This document shows, one piece after another, positions 37,122 to 44,852 of a stretch of DNA of 64,000 nucleotides (positions are counted from its first letter, which is position 1; each line of letters starts with the position of its first letter). The notes under the pieces are model-generated. The model was not told the origin of the DNA and did not search any database. It saw only the letters and a list, made by a program, of their open reading frames with translations. The stretch spans positions 124,001-188,000 of the forward strand of contig NZ_PNFV01000003.1 in assembly GCF_002940945.1 (NCBI RefSeq), written 5' to 3'. This DNA is from Limosilactobacillus pontis (lineage in GTDB: Bacteria; Bacillota; Bacilli; Lactobacillales; Lactobacillaceae). The position numbers and the translations under genes are program-made.

Positions 37122-37721
37122 CTACATCTCCGTTCGTCCTTGAACCGCCTTGAACAGGGTCATCTCATCGGCATAATCGATATCAGCTCCTACCGACAGG
37201 CCATGTGCTAGACGGGTTACCTTGATCCCCGCTGGCTTGATCAGCTTAGCCAGGTAGCCCGCCGTCAGCTCCCCATCCGAGGAGGCATTAGTAGCGATAA
37301 TAATTTCCTTGACCTCATCACTTTTCTGGAGCCGTTTCAACAGGCTGGTGATGTTGATATCCTCAGGCCCGGTCCCGGCAACGGGTGAGATGACCCCCTG
37401 CAGGACATGATAGAGGCCATGGTACTCATGCATCCGTTCCATCGCCATGATGTCCTGAGATTGTTCAACCACCAGAATCTTGGACCGGTCTCGGGTCTTG
37501 TCCCGGCAAATCGGACACGGGTCATCCTCCGTGATATTGCCGCAAATGCTGCAACTGTGGAGGTCCCGCTTAGCTGACAAGAGGGATTTAGCGAAGTTGG
37601 TTACATCGTCCTCCTCCATCCCCAGGGTATAGAAGGCCAAGCGGGTCGCTGTCTTCTGGCCGATTCCCGGCAGCTTGGTGTAGCTTTCGATCAGCTTGGC
37701 AAGTGGTTCTGGGTACTGCAT
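37122..37721 (-). CDS. recR: Recombination mediator RecR
   Basis: A 199-residue RecR, which acts with RecO to load RecA at gaps. It has a helix-hairpin-helix near the N-terminus ([17 protein letters not shown]), a four-Cys zinc finger [16 protein letters not shown] (57-72), a Toprim domain starting [15 protein letters not shown], and the C-terminal [19 protein letters not shown]. It lies three bases after ybaB. Confidence 0.97.
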   Translation of the reverse strand: MQYPEPLAKLIESYTKLPGIGQKTATRLAFYTLGMEEDDVTNFAKSLLSAKRDLHSCSICGNITEDDPCPICRDKTRDRSKILVVEQSQDIMAMERMHEYHGLYHVLQGVISPVAGTGPEDINITSLLKRLQKSDEVKEIIIATNASSDGELTAGYLAKLIKPAGIKVTRLAHGLSVGADIDYADEMTLFKAVQGRTEM

Positions 37722-37724
37722 CGA

Positions 37725-38045
37725 TTACATCCCCATGCCACGGGTGTACTTGCCAAGTGTTTGCTGGGTGGCGTCATTGACCTTGGCCATCCCGTCGTTG
37801 ATAGCAGCCACAACCAGGTCCTGGAGCATGTCGATATCGTCAGGATCAACGGCCTCCTGCTTAATTTTCAGGTCAACCAGCTTGTTATCACCGGTAAAAG
37901 TGGCGGTCACCATGTCATCAGGGGCCTTACCGATAAACTCCTGCTTGGCCAGTTCCTCATGCTCAGCCATCATCTTCTTCTGCATTGCCTTAGCTTGTTT
38001 CATCATTTGTTGCATATTCATTCCACGCATCATTTTCTTATCCAT
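37725..38045 (-). CDS. ybaB: YbaB/EbfC-family nucleoid-associated protein
   Basis: A 106-residue protein with an N-terminal Met/Gln-rich helix ([20 protein letters not shown]) and the conserved core [20 protein letters not shown]. The family forms DNA-binding dimers. It lies between dnaX and recR, as in most bacteria, nine bases after dnaX. The ATG has AAGGATG upstream. Confidence 0.94.
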   Translation of the reverse strand: MDKKMMRGMNMQQMMKQAKAMQKKMMAEHEELAKQEFIGKAPDDMVTATFTGDNKLVDLKIKQEAVDPDDIDMLQDLVVAAINDGMAKVNDATQQTLGKYTRGMGM

Positions 38046-38054
38046 CCTTTACAT

Positions 38055-39947
38055 TTAATTATCTTCTATTTTAACAATATCGTCGCCAAAAAGCTGCTTA
38101 GCTGCAGCGACGGGATCCTGGTTGTTGATCGGTTTGGGTGTTTGACTGTCCACTGGACGATCATCCTCACCATCAAGCGGCGGTTCCTCTGGCAGAGGTG
38201 GTTCCGAGTTCGACGGGGTCGGGGGCTGGGTGGCTGAGTCAGCCGTTGTTGGCTGAGACGACGCCTGACTAGCAGCCGACTCTGGCTGGGATGCGCTTGA
38301 TGGCTTGCCAGCGGTCTGATTTCGGTGGTCGAGGCCATGCTCTTTGATGTAATTCTTTCTGATCTGTGGCCATTTGTCCTTTGGTACGAAAACCACCTTG
38401 TGTTCAGCCCCCATCAGCTGCTGGAGGGCCCCCTCCATCGCCGCGATCAGGTTATCATCTGTCGTGGCCTCCTGAAAGAGGAAGGCATAGTTGAAAGCAA
38501 CAATTACCCCGGTAGCACTAGCCGCCACGGGCTTGGAGACGTGAAGCAGCGAACGCTGAGGAACTGTCAGGTGATTGAGCATATCCCCCCATAGATCCTG
38601 AATGTTGACCAAATCCTTACGGGTTGCCGCTCCAAGAACTGGGTAGATCTGACCCAAGTTTACCTGAACTTTACGCTGCTGGACTCGCGGTTGGGCCGGT
38701 TTCTTGGCTACGCCTCCACCATTAGCCTTGAGCTGTTGAACCGTCTTCTGAAGCTGCTGAATCTCTTGCTGAAGCTGCTTGATCGTCGTATTGGCCGCTA
38801 AATCGGGCTGCGCGGCTGACGCCTGTTGAGGTGCCGGCTGCACATTCGTCTTCCCCGTTTTATCCTTGATCTGGCAGAGTTTTACCGTCAAAACCTCCAG
38901 ATAAACGTCCGGATGGGTGGTAAACCGCATCTCCTCTTGAATATCATTGAGTTCGTCAATCATTTGGTAGAGGCTAGTCGCCGCAACCGCCGTGCTTAAC
39001 TCCCTAAAGTCCTCATCCTTGAGTCCGGTTGAAGCCACACTAATCAAGTCAGGAGACTCCTGATAGAGGAGAACATCTCGAATGAAGGAAATCAGGTCTT
39101 CGATAAAGCGCTGACCATCCTTTCCCTCCCCTAAGATGTCTTTCATTGTATCAAGGGCCTTGGCACTCTCGTGGTGGGCCAGCTCTAGGAAGTACTTCTT
39201 CAGCAGCTGCTTGGTAACACTACCAGTTACTAGAAGAGCGTCGTCCAGCTTAACCTCATTGTCGCTAAAGGAAAGAACCTGATCCAGAATACTCAACGCA
39301 TCCCGCATTCCCCCCTCAGCAGCGTTGGCGATCACCCACAAGGCCTTCTCCTCATAGTCGACCTTCTTCTGATCAAGGATGTACTTCATCCGATCAAAGG
39401 CATCCTGGGTACTGATCCGCCGAAAGTCGAAGCGTTGGACCCGGGAGATGATTGTCAACGGGATCTTATGCGGCTCGGTCGTCGCCAGAATAAAGATAAC
39501 GTTGGCCGGTGGTTCCTCTAGGGTCTTTAACAGGGCATTGAAAGCCCCAGTGGAAAGCATGTGAACTTCGTCGATAATATAGACCTTATAGTCGGCCTGG
39601 GTTGGCGCGTACTTAGCCTTATCACGAATGTCACGGATCTCCTCGACCCCATTGTTGGAAGCCGCATCAATCTCAATCACATCATTAAGTTGCCCCTTGG
39701 TGATCGCTTGGCAGATCTCACATTGGTTGCAAGGCTCGCCATCCTTGGAATGGTGACAGTTAACCGCCTTGGCAAAGATCTTCGCCGCCGATGTCTTCCC
39801 CGTTCCCCGGGGACCTGCAAAGAGGTAGGCGTGACTGATCTGATTAGTAATGATTGCGTTTTTCAGGGTCTGGGTAACAATCTGTTGGCCAACCAGCTCA
39901 TCAAAACGCTGGGGCCGCCAAACCCGATATAAAGCCTGGTAACTCAC
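38055..39947 (-). CDS. dnaX: DNA polymerase III gamma/tau subunit
   Basis: A clamp-loader ATPase of about 630 residues. It has Walker A AGPRGTGKTSAAKIFAKAV, a zinc module CHHSKDGEPCNQCEIC, Walker B YIIDEVHMLSTGAFNALLKT and sensor LATTEPHKIP. The C-terminal tau part contains a coiled coil (TIKQLQQEIQQLQKTVQQLK), then a polymerase-binding region, and a disordered Ser/Pro/Glu-rich stretch near the end. Initiation at the GTG at 39947 (VSYQALYRVWRP, seven bases after AGGAAGG) fits the family better than the longer frame from 39971. No obvious frameshift slippery site for a separate gamma form was seen. Confidence 0.96.
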   Translation of the reverse strand: MSYQALYRVWRPQRFDELVGQQIVTQTLKNAIITNQISHAYLFAGPRGTGKTSAAKIFAKAVNCHHSKDGEPCNQCEICQAITKGQLNDVIEIDAASNNGVEEIRDIRDKAKYAPTQADYKVYIIDEVHMLSTGAFNALLKTLEEPPANVIFILATTEPHKIPLTIISRVQRFDFRRISTQDAFDRMKYILDQKKVDYEEKALWVIANAAEGGMRDALSILDQVLSFSDNEVKLDDALLVTGSVTKQLLKKYFLELAHHESAKALDTMKDILGEGKDGQRFIEDLISFIRDVLLYQESPDLISVASTGLKDEDFRELSTAVAATSLYQMIDELNDIQEEMRFTTHPDVYLEVLTVKLCQIKDKTGKTNVQPAPQQASAAQPDLAANTTIKQLQQEIQQLQKTVQQLKANGGGVAKKPAQPRVQQRKVQVNLGQIYPVLGAATRKDLVNIQDLWGDMLNHLTVPQRSLLHVSKPVAASATGVIVAFNYAFLFQEATTDDNLIAAMEGALQQLMGAEHKVVFVPKDKWPQIRKNYIKEHGLDHRNQTAGKPSSASQPESAASQASSQPTTADSATQPPTPSNSEPPLPEEPPLDGEDDRPVDSQTPKPINNQDPVAAAKQLFGDDIVKIEDN

Positions 39948-40040
39948 GCAAACCTTCCTTTCTGATAACAAGTGCTAATAAATATTATACAAGCTTTCCA
40001 ACTTAATTTGTTATCAATCTGTTTAGCATTTCCAGAAAAT

Positions 40041-40077
40041 TAAAAAGGCCCATGACGAGGGCGTCCCGTCATAGACC
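40041..40077 (-). terminator. SRP RNA terminator
   Basis: GGCCCATGACG (40047-40057) pairs with CGTCATAGACC (40067-40077), with internal GGG/CCC closing pairs. A5 on the plus strand (40042-40046) gives the T run on the minus strand. Confidence 0.85.
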
Positions 40078-40098
40078 AGCGTTAATTATCAATAAAAC

Positions 40099-40180
40099 TT
40101 AGAGCACAAGCTGCATCATACTTAGTGCTGCTTCCTTCCGGACCTGACACGGTTCGTAAGCGCAACCTTGCTCTAAGGCC
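40099..40180 (-). ncRNA. ffs: Signal recognition particle RNA (small bacterial type)
   Basis: On the minus strand the domain IV signature GTCAGGTCCGGAAGGAAGCA (from position 40146 down) is an almost exact match to the SRP RNA Ffh-binding loop. The ends TTAGAGCA (near 40176) and TGCTCTAA (near 40100) pair to close the molecule. It lies between tadA and dnaX, the classic position in Firmicutes, and is followed by a terminator. Ends are approximate to about five bases. Confidence 0.95.
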
Positions 40181-40220
40181 TTGCGGCAATATTTATAGTA
40201 CACTACTTTGTCGCGAAATG

Positions 40221-40721
40221 CTAGCCCCTTGTCCAACGTTTTTTGCGGGACAGCTTCTTCTTCTTCCGGACCGTCCGAAAGAAGTCCTTCAACATCTGAC
40301 TGCACTCTTCTCCCAGAATGCCGCTTTCAACATGTACCTGGTGGTTTAGCCGCTGATCGCCCAACAAGTGATAAAGGCTGTCCACCGCCCCGGCCTTTGG
40401 ATCCCTAGCCCCATAATAAACATTTTTGATCCGGGCATTGACGATTGCCCCGCTGCACATGATGCAGGGCTCCAGAGTAACGTAAAGGTCGCAATCCTCA
40501 AGGCGCCAGCTATTCAGAGCAGTGCAGGCCTCCATGATCGCCAGCATCTCAGCATGATAAGTGACGTCCTGGAACCTCTCCCGCATATTGTGCCCGCTGG
40601 CAATGATCTGGCCGTTGTGGACAATTACTGCCCCGATCGGCACCTCGCCCAGCAGCTGAGCCTGGTGGGCCTCCTTAATTGCAACCCGCATGTATTTCTG
40701 ATGTATTTTTTCATCTGTCAT
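40221..40721 (-). CDS. tadA: tRNA adenosine(34) deaminase
   Basis: A 166-residue zinc deaminase converting A34 to inosine in tRNA-Arg(ACG). It has the catalytic HAE motif (H56, A57, E58 in TYHAEMLAIMEAC) and the zinc-binding PCIMC (85-89 in LEPCIMCSGAIV). The basic tail (RKKKKLSRKKRWTRG) is longer than in E. coli but common in this group. It is first in the tadA-ffs-dnaX block and divergent from nrdH. Confidence 0.96.
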   Translation of the reverse strand: MTDEKIHQKYMRVAIKEAHQAQLLGEVPIGAVIVHNGQIIASGHNMRERFQDVTYHAEMLAIMEACTALNSWRLEDCDLYVTLEPCIMCSGAIVNARIKNVYYGARDPKAGAVDSLYHLLGDQRLNHQVHVESGILGEECSQMLKDFFRTVRKKKKLSRKKRWTRG

Positions 40722-40836
40722 AAAATTTCTCCGTAGATTAAAATGCTTTTCACCGTTTCCAGTGTATAATAGTTAGGTAAGTTTTATCTAGTGATAGTTA
40801 TTTTAAAAAGTTTCACAAAGTTAATCGCCGTCACCA

Positions 40837-40883
40837 TTACCATATATCGTGTTTCACTGATTATGAATCACAATATATGGTAT
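40837..40883 (+). promoter_or_regulatory. Pair of NrdR boxes upstream of nrdHEF
   Basis: ACCATATATCGTGT (40839-40852) and TCACAATATATGGT (40868-40881) each match the NrdR box core around ATATAT. Their centres are 31 bases apart, the three-turn spacing typical of tandem NrdR boxes. They lie just upstream of a promoter for nrdHEF. nrdR is not in the window. The two boxes also form an imperfect inverted repeat. Confidence 0.8.
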
Positions 40884-40890
40884 TTTTTGA

Positions 40891-40918
40891 TTGATTTTTT
40901 CGTATTTATCGCTATACT
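40891..40918 (+). promoter_or_regulatory. nrdHEF promoter
   Basis: -35 TTGATT (40891-40896), a 16-base spacer and -10 TATACT (40913-40918), 45 bases upstream of nrdH and right after the NrdR boxes. Confidence 0.7.
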
Positions 40919-40962
40919 AGAAAACATCAAATGACGATTTTAAGTTCAAAGGAGGGATTAGG

Positions 40963-41184
40963 ATGGTAACAGTCTTTTCCAAGAATAACTGTATTCAATG
41001 CAAGATGACCAAAAAATTCTTAAAGCAGCACCAAATTGACTTTATCGAGCACAATATCGATGAGCAACCCGAATACGTTAACCAACTGAGGGCCGAGGGC
41101 TTCATGGCCACCCCGGTCGTCAAGCTTTCCAACGGTAACGCATTTTCTGGCTTCCGTCCAGACCGTCTTTCACAGTTAGCATAA
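40963..41184 (+). CDS. nrdH: NrdH-redoxin (glutaredoxin-like electron donor)
   Basis: A 73-residue thioredoxin-fold protein. It has the redox pair CIQC (C10, C13), the cis-Pro segment ATPVVKL and the C-terminal FSGFRPDRL typical of NrdH. It passes electrons from thioredoxin reductase to class Ib ribonucleotide reductase. AAGGAGGG precedes the ATG. It is first in nrdHEF; no nrdI is seen in this window, so the flavodoxin for manganese cofactor assembly must be elsewhere. Confidence 0.95.
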   Translation: MVTVFSKNNCIQCKMTKKFLKQHQIDFIEHNIDEQPEYVNQLRAEGFMATPVVKLSNGNAFSGFRPDRLSQLA

Positions 41185-41211
41185 TCGTTAACCGTCATCC
41201 CTAAGCCAAGG

Positions 41212-41247
41212 CAGCACAGTGAGTCCCCTCACCTTCGCCCTGGCTTA
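41212..41247 (+). other. Hairpin between nrdH and nrdE
   Basis: TAAGCCA (41212-41218) pairs with TGGCTTA (41241-41247), with inner GGC/GCC and GTGAG/CTCAC pairs. TTTAGTT follows, a weak T run. It could be a partial terminator or an mRNA processing or stability element that changes the nrdH:nrdEF ratio. Confidence 0.5.
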
Positions 41248-41287
41248 TTTAGTTAAGTAAATCAAATTAGAAAGCGAGCATTAACAC

Positions 41288-43459
41288 ATGGCACTATCTG
41301 ATATCGACCTGACTAAGGTCCGCTACTTCGACCTCAACAACGAGGTCAACATCCCCCGCGACGGGCAGATCCAACTCGACAAGGACAAGGAGGCCCTGGC
41401 TGACTTCATTGAGCACAACGTTAAGCCCAATACTAAGCAATTCTCATCACTAAAAGAACGCTTTGCCTGGTTGGAAGATCACGACTACATCGAACGGGGC
41501 TTCATGGATAAGTACAGCCTGGAATTTCTGGAAAAGCTATACGACTACTTGAAGGCCCAAGATTTCCACTTCCACTCCTTCATGGCTGCCTACAAATTTT
41601 ACGCCCAGTATGCGCTACGCACCAACGATAAGGAATATTATCTGGAGAATTACATCGATCGGGTCGCAATGAACGCCCTCTACCTTGCCGACGGTGATGA
41701 GGACCTGGCAATGGACCTGGCCGATGAAATCATCCATCAGCGCTACCAGCCAGCTACCCCTACCTTCCTCAATGTTGGTCGAAAGCGGCGTGGCGAGTTT
41801 ATTTCCTGCTTTGCCATCCAGACAACAGATGACATGAACACCATTGGTCGAACGATCAACTCTGCTCTCCAGCTCTCCAAGATCGGTGGCGGAGTCGGCA
41901 TCAACCTGTCTAACCTCCGTGAAGCCGGTGCCCCGATCAAAAAGATCAAGGGCGCGGCCAGCGGAGTCGTCCCGGTCATGAAGCTTCTTGAAGACAGTTT
42001 CTCCTACTCCAATCAGTTGGGGCAACGCCAGGGTGCTGGCGTGGTCTACCTGAGTGTTTTCCACCCCGACATCATTGAATTCCTCGGAGCCAAGAAAGAA
42101 AACGCCGACGAGAAGATCCGGTTGAAGACCCTTTCCCTGGGAGTCACCGTCCCTGATAAGTTCTACGAGTTAGTCGAACGTGATGAGGATATGTACCTCT
42201 TCAGTCCTTACGACGTTGAGCGGGTCTATGGCGTTCCATTCTCTTATGTAGACATCACCAAAGAATACGATAACATGGTCGCTAATGACGAGATCCACAA
42301 GAAGAAACTTAACGCTCGTGAACTCGAAGATGAAATCAGCAAACTCCAGCAGGAATCCGGCTACCCATACATTATTAACATCGATACCGTCAACCGGGCC
42401 AACCCAATTGCCGGCAAGATCGTTATGAGCAACCTCTGTTCCGAGATTGCCCAGGTCCAAGTGCCATCCCGGGTTAACGATGACCAGACCTACACCAATC
42501 TAGGCCAGGATATTTCCTGCAACCTTGGTTCAACCAACATTGCCAACATGATGGAAAGCCCTGACTTTGGCCGGTCCGTCCGGGCGATGGTCCGGGGTCT
42601 GACCCGAATCAGTGATGTCGAACAGATTGATACAGTTCCAACCATCAAGCACGGTAACGACCTCACCCATGCTATCGGTCTGGGGGCCATGGGCTTGCAC
42701 GGCTACCTGGCCAAGAACCACATCCAGTATGGTAGCCCGGTTGCCATTGAATTCACCGGGGTCTACTTCATGCTACTAAACTACTGGTCTCTGGTCACTT
42801 CTAACGAGATTGCCAAGGAACGTGGTGAATCCTTCCATGATTTTGCCAAGAGTGCCTACGCCGATGGTTCCTACTTTGACAAGTATGTTAACCGGGATTG
42901 GCATCCTCAATCCGATGTTGTCAAAGACCTCTTCGCTAACATCTTTATCCCCGGTCCTAAAGATTGGGCAACCCTCCGTGACCGGGTTATGAAGGACGGC
43001 CTTTACAACGCCTACCGTCTGGCCGTGGCGCCAAATGGTTCAACCGCCTACATCAATGATTCAACCGCCAGTCTGACCCCGATTGTCAACCGGATTGAAG
43101 AACGTCAGGAGAAAATGATCGGCAAGATCTATTACCCGGCCCCGTACTTGTCCAACGATACAATGCCATATTACAAGTCCGCCTATGACACGGATATGCG
43201 TAAGGTTATCGATACCTACGCAGCGGCCCAGCAGCACGTTGATCAGTCAATGTCTCTAACCCTCTTCATGCGGTCCACCATCCCAGAGGGGCTCTACGAT
43301 TGGAAAGATGGCCGGACCAATAAGATGACCACCCGAGACCTCAACCTCCTGCGTCACTATGCCTATAAAAAAGGAATCAAGTCCCTTTATTACATTCGGA
43401 CCTTCACTGATGACAACGACGAGATCGGCGCCAATCAGTGCGAAAGCTGCGTCATTTGA
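41288..43459 (+). CDS. nrdE: Class Ib ribonucleoside-diphosphate reductase, alpha subunit
   Basis: A 723-residue catalytic subunit reducing ribonucleotides to deoxyribonucleotides. It has active-site regions FISCFAIQTTDDMN and VMSNLCSEIAQVQ, and the C-terminal redox pair CESC (C718 and C721) in NQCESCVI that receives electrons from NrdH. It lacks the N-terminal ATP-cone of class Ia, as expected for NrdE. It lies 103 bases after nrdH and 74 before nrdF. Confidence 0.98.
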   Translation: MALSDIDLTKVRYFDLNNEVNIPRDGQIQLDKDKEALADFIEHNVKPNTKQFSSLKERFAWLEDHDYIERGFMDKYSLEFLEKLYDYLKAQDFHFHSFMAAYKFYAQYALRTNDKEYYLENYIDRVAMNALYLADGDEDLAMDLADEIIHQRYQPATPTFLNVGRKRRGEFISCFAIQTTDDMNTIGRTINSALQLSKIGGGVGINLSNLREAGAPIKKIKGAASGVVPVMKLLEDSFSYSNQLGQRQGAGVVYLSVFHPDIIEFLGAKKENADEKIRLKTLSLGVTVPDKFYELVERDEDMYLFSPYDVERVYGVPFSYVDITKEYDNMVANDEIHKKKLNARELEDEISKLQQESGYPYIINIDTVNRANPIAGKIVMSNLCSEIAQVQVPSRVNDDQTYTNLGQDISCNLGSTNIANMMESPDFGRSVRAMVRGLTRISDVEQIDTVPTIKHGNDLTHAIGLGAMGLHGYLAKNHIQYGSPVAIEFTGVYFMLLNYWSLVTSNEIAKERGESFHDFAKSAYADGSYFDKYVNRDWHPQSDVVKDLFANIFIPGPKDWATLRDRVMKDGLYNAYRLAVAPNGSTAYINDSTASLTPIVNRIEERQEKMIGKIYYPAPYLSNDTMPYYKSAYDTDMRKVIDTYAAAQQHVDQSMSLTLFMRSTIPEGLYDWKDGRTNKMTTRDLNLLRHYAYKKGIKSLYYIRTFTDDNDEIGANQCESCVI

Positions 43460-43533
43460 TTTGCCCCTGGCCACCTGCTAAACTTAAAAACGCTAATACG
43501 ATATTTGTTTAATTATGATAAAGGAGTCGCACA

Positions 43534-44556
43534 ATGAAGCTTGAACAAGAATTTAAGCCACTAAAAAAATATAAAGCGATCAATTGGAATGAGGTTTCCG
43601 ACATGATCGATAAGGCGACCTGGGAGAAGCTGACCGAACAGTTCTGGCTGGATACCCGGATCCCCGTTTCCAATGACCTTGATGATTGGCGGGAACTGGA
43701 CGACGACCACCGATGGACCGTTGGCCACGTCTTCGGGGGATTGACCCTCCTAGATACAGTTCAATCCGAGGCCGGTCTGACCGCCCTTAAGCAGGATGTT
43801 AAGACCCAGCATGAAACTGCCGTCTTAAACAACATCCAATTCATGGAATCGGTCCACGCTAAGAGTTACTCCACCATCTTCTCCACCCTGAACACCCCTG
43901 ATGAGATTGACGAAATCTTTGAATGGTCGGATTCTGAGGAGTATCTTCAAAACAAAGCGACTAAGATTGCCAATATGTATCTGGATCCCGAGGAGGACCC
44001 ACTGAAGAAAAAGGTTGCCAACGTCTTCTTGGAAACCTTCCTCTTCTACTCCGGCTTCTACACGCCGCTTTACTACCTCGGCCATAACAAACTGAACAAC
44101 GTGGCTGAGATCATTAAACTGATCCTCCGAGACGAATCTGTTCACGGTACTTACATCGGCTACAAGTTCCAGGTCGGCATGCACGATCGAACCGAGAAAC
44201 AGCAGCAGGATATGAAGGACTGGATGTACAACTTCCTCTATGACCTTTACAGTAACGAGGAAGAATACACCAAGATCCTCTATGATCAGATTGGCTGGAC
44301 CAGCGATGTTTTAACCTTTATCCGTTACAATGCCAACAAGGCCTTGATGAATCTTGGCCAGGAACCGCTCTTCCCGGACACCGCTGCCGATGTTAACCCG
44401 GTCGTCATGAACGGAATTTCCACCTCCACCTCCAACCATGACTTCTTCAGCCAAGTTGGTAACGGCTACCGTCTCGGCGAGGTCGAAGCAATGAGCGACG
44501 ATGACTACAACATCAAGGACCCCAACGCCGGTAAAGACAAGAATTCACGTGAATAA
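43534..44556 (+). CDS. nrdF: Class Ib ribonucleoside-diphosphate reductase, beta subunit
   Basis: A 340-residue ferritin-like radical subunit. Metal ligands lie in the helices with TLLDTVQSEAG, MESVHAKSYSTIFSTL and ILRDESVHGTYIGYKF. The radical Tyr should be the one in the SVHAKSY segment. It works as a dimer with NrdE. It is third in the operon, with AAAGGAGTC before the ATG and a strong terminator after it. Confidence 0.98.
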   Translation: MKLEQEFKPLKKYKAINWNEVSDMIDKATWEKLTEQFWLDTRIPVSNDLDDWRELDDDHRWTVGHVFGGLTLLDTVQSEAGLTALKQDVKTQHETAVLNNIQFMESVHAKSYSTIFSTLNTPDEIDEIFEWSDSEEYLQNKATKIANMYLDPEEDPLKKKVANVFLETFLFYSGFYTPLYYLGHNKLNNVAEIIKLILRDESVHGTYIGYKFQVGMHDRTEKQQQDMKDWMYNFLYDLYSNEEEYTKILYDQIGWTSDVLTFIRYNANKALMNLGQEPLFPDTAADVNPVVMNGISTSTSNHDFFSQVGNGYRLGEVEAMSDDDYNIKDPNAGKDKNSRE

Positions 44557-44565
44557 CTAGACGAG

Positions 44566-44602
44566 CCTCGTCAACCTGATAACTGGTTGACGGGGTTTTC
44601 TT
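44566..44602 (+). terminator. nrdHEF terminator
   Basis: CCTCGTCAACC (44566-44576) pairs with GGTTGACGGGG (44585-44595), followed by TTTTCTTTT. Confidence 0.9.
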
Positions 44603-44721
44603 TTACCCGTTAATGTGAATCCCTATTCAAACAATGAATAAGTTAAATTTTATGCACGTACTAGCTAATTAAAAATATACCAATATTTTTATTGATTTGA
44701 CGCTCCTTATCAGAATAATAT

Positions 44722-44735
44722 TGTAAGCGAATTCA
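44722..44735 (+). promoter_or_regulatory. cre-like site upstream of adhE
   Basis: TGTAAGCGAATTCA agrees with the CcpA cre consensus at 12 of 14 positions. It lies 13 bases upstream of the Rex operator, suggesting joint carbon and redox control. Moderate to weak evidence. Confidence 0.4.
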
Positions 44736-44747
44736 ATGGTACAACCA

Positions 44748-44765
44748 TTGTTCATACAGTCACAA
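44748..44765 (+). promoter_or_regulatory. Rex operator of adhE
   Basis: TTGTTCATACAGTCACAA keeps the outer TTGT...ACAA arms and TCACAA of the Rex consensus. It ends five bases before the adhE -35 box. adhE is a classic Rex target, and rex is in this window. Confidence 0.75.
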
Positions 44766-44770
44766 ACCCC

Positions 44771-44799
44771 TTGCTTTTTCAGAAGGCCTATATTAATAT
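44771..44799 (+). promoter_or_regulatory. adhE promoter
   Basis: -35 TTGCTT (44771-44776), a 17-base spacer and -10 TAATAT (44794-44799), with a leader of about 45 bases before the ATG. Confidence 0.6.
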
Positions 44800-44852
44800 T
44801 AACCATGTTCAAAGCGTAACAAGCTTATTAAAAACTAAAGGAGCAATTTGTT

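Noticed and set aside
38055..39947. Programmed frameshift in dnaX producing a separate gamma subunit
   Set aside because: I saw no A-rich slippery heptamer with a following stem at the expected position; the single full-length product seems sufficient.
40099..40305. A small minus-strand ORF overlapping the SRP RNA
   Set aside because: It reads through the conserved SRP RNA and into tadA in another frame; the RNA gene explains the conservation.
40838..40890. The NrdR box region as an intrinsic terminator
   Set aside because: The two boxes form an imperfect inverted repeat followed by T6, but the stem is almost all A-T with a 17-base loop, and box sequence and 31-base spacing fit NrdR binding much better.
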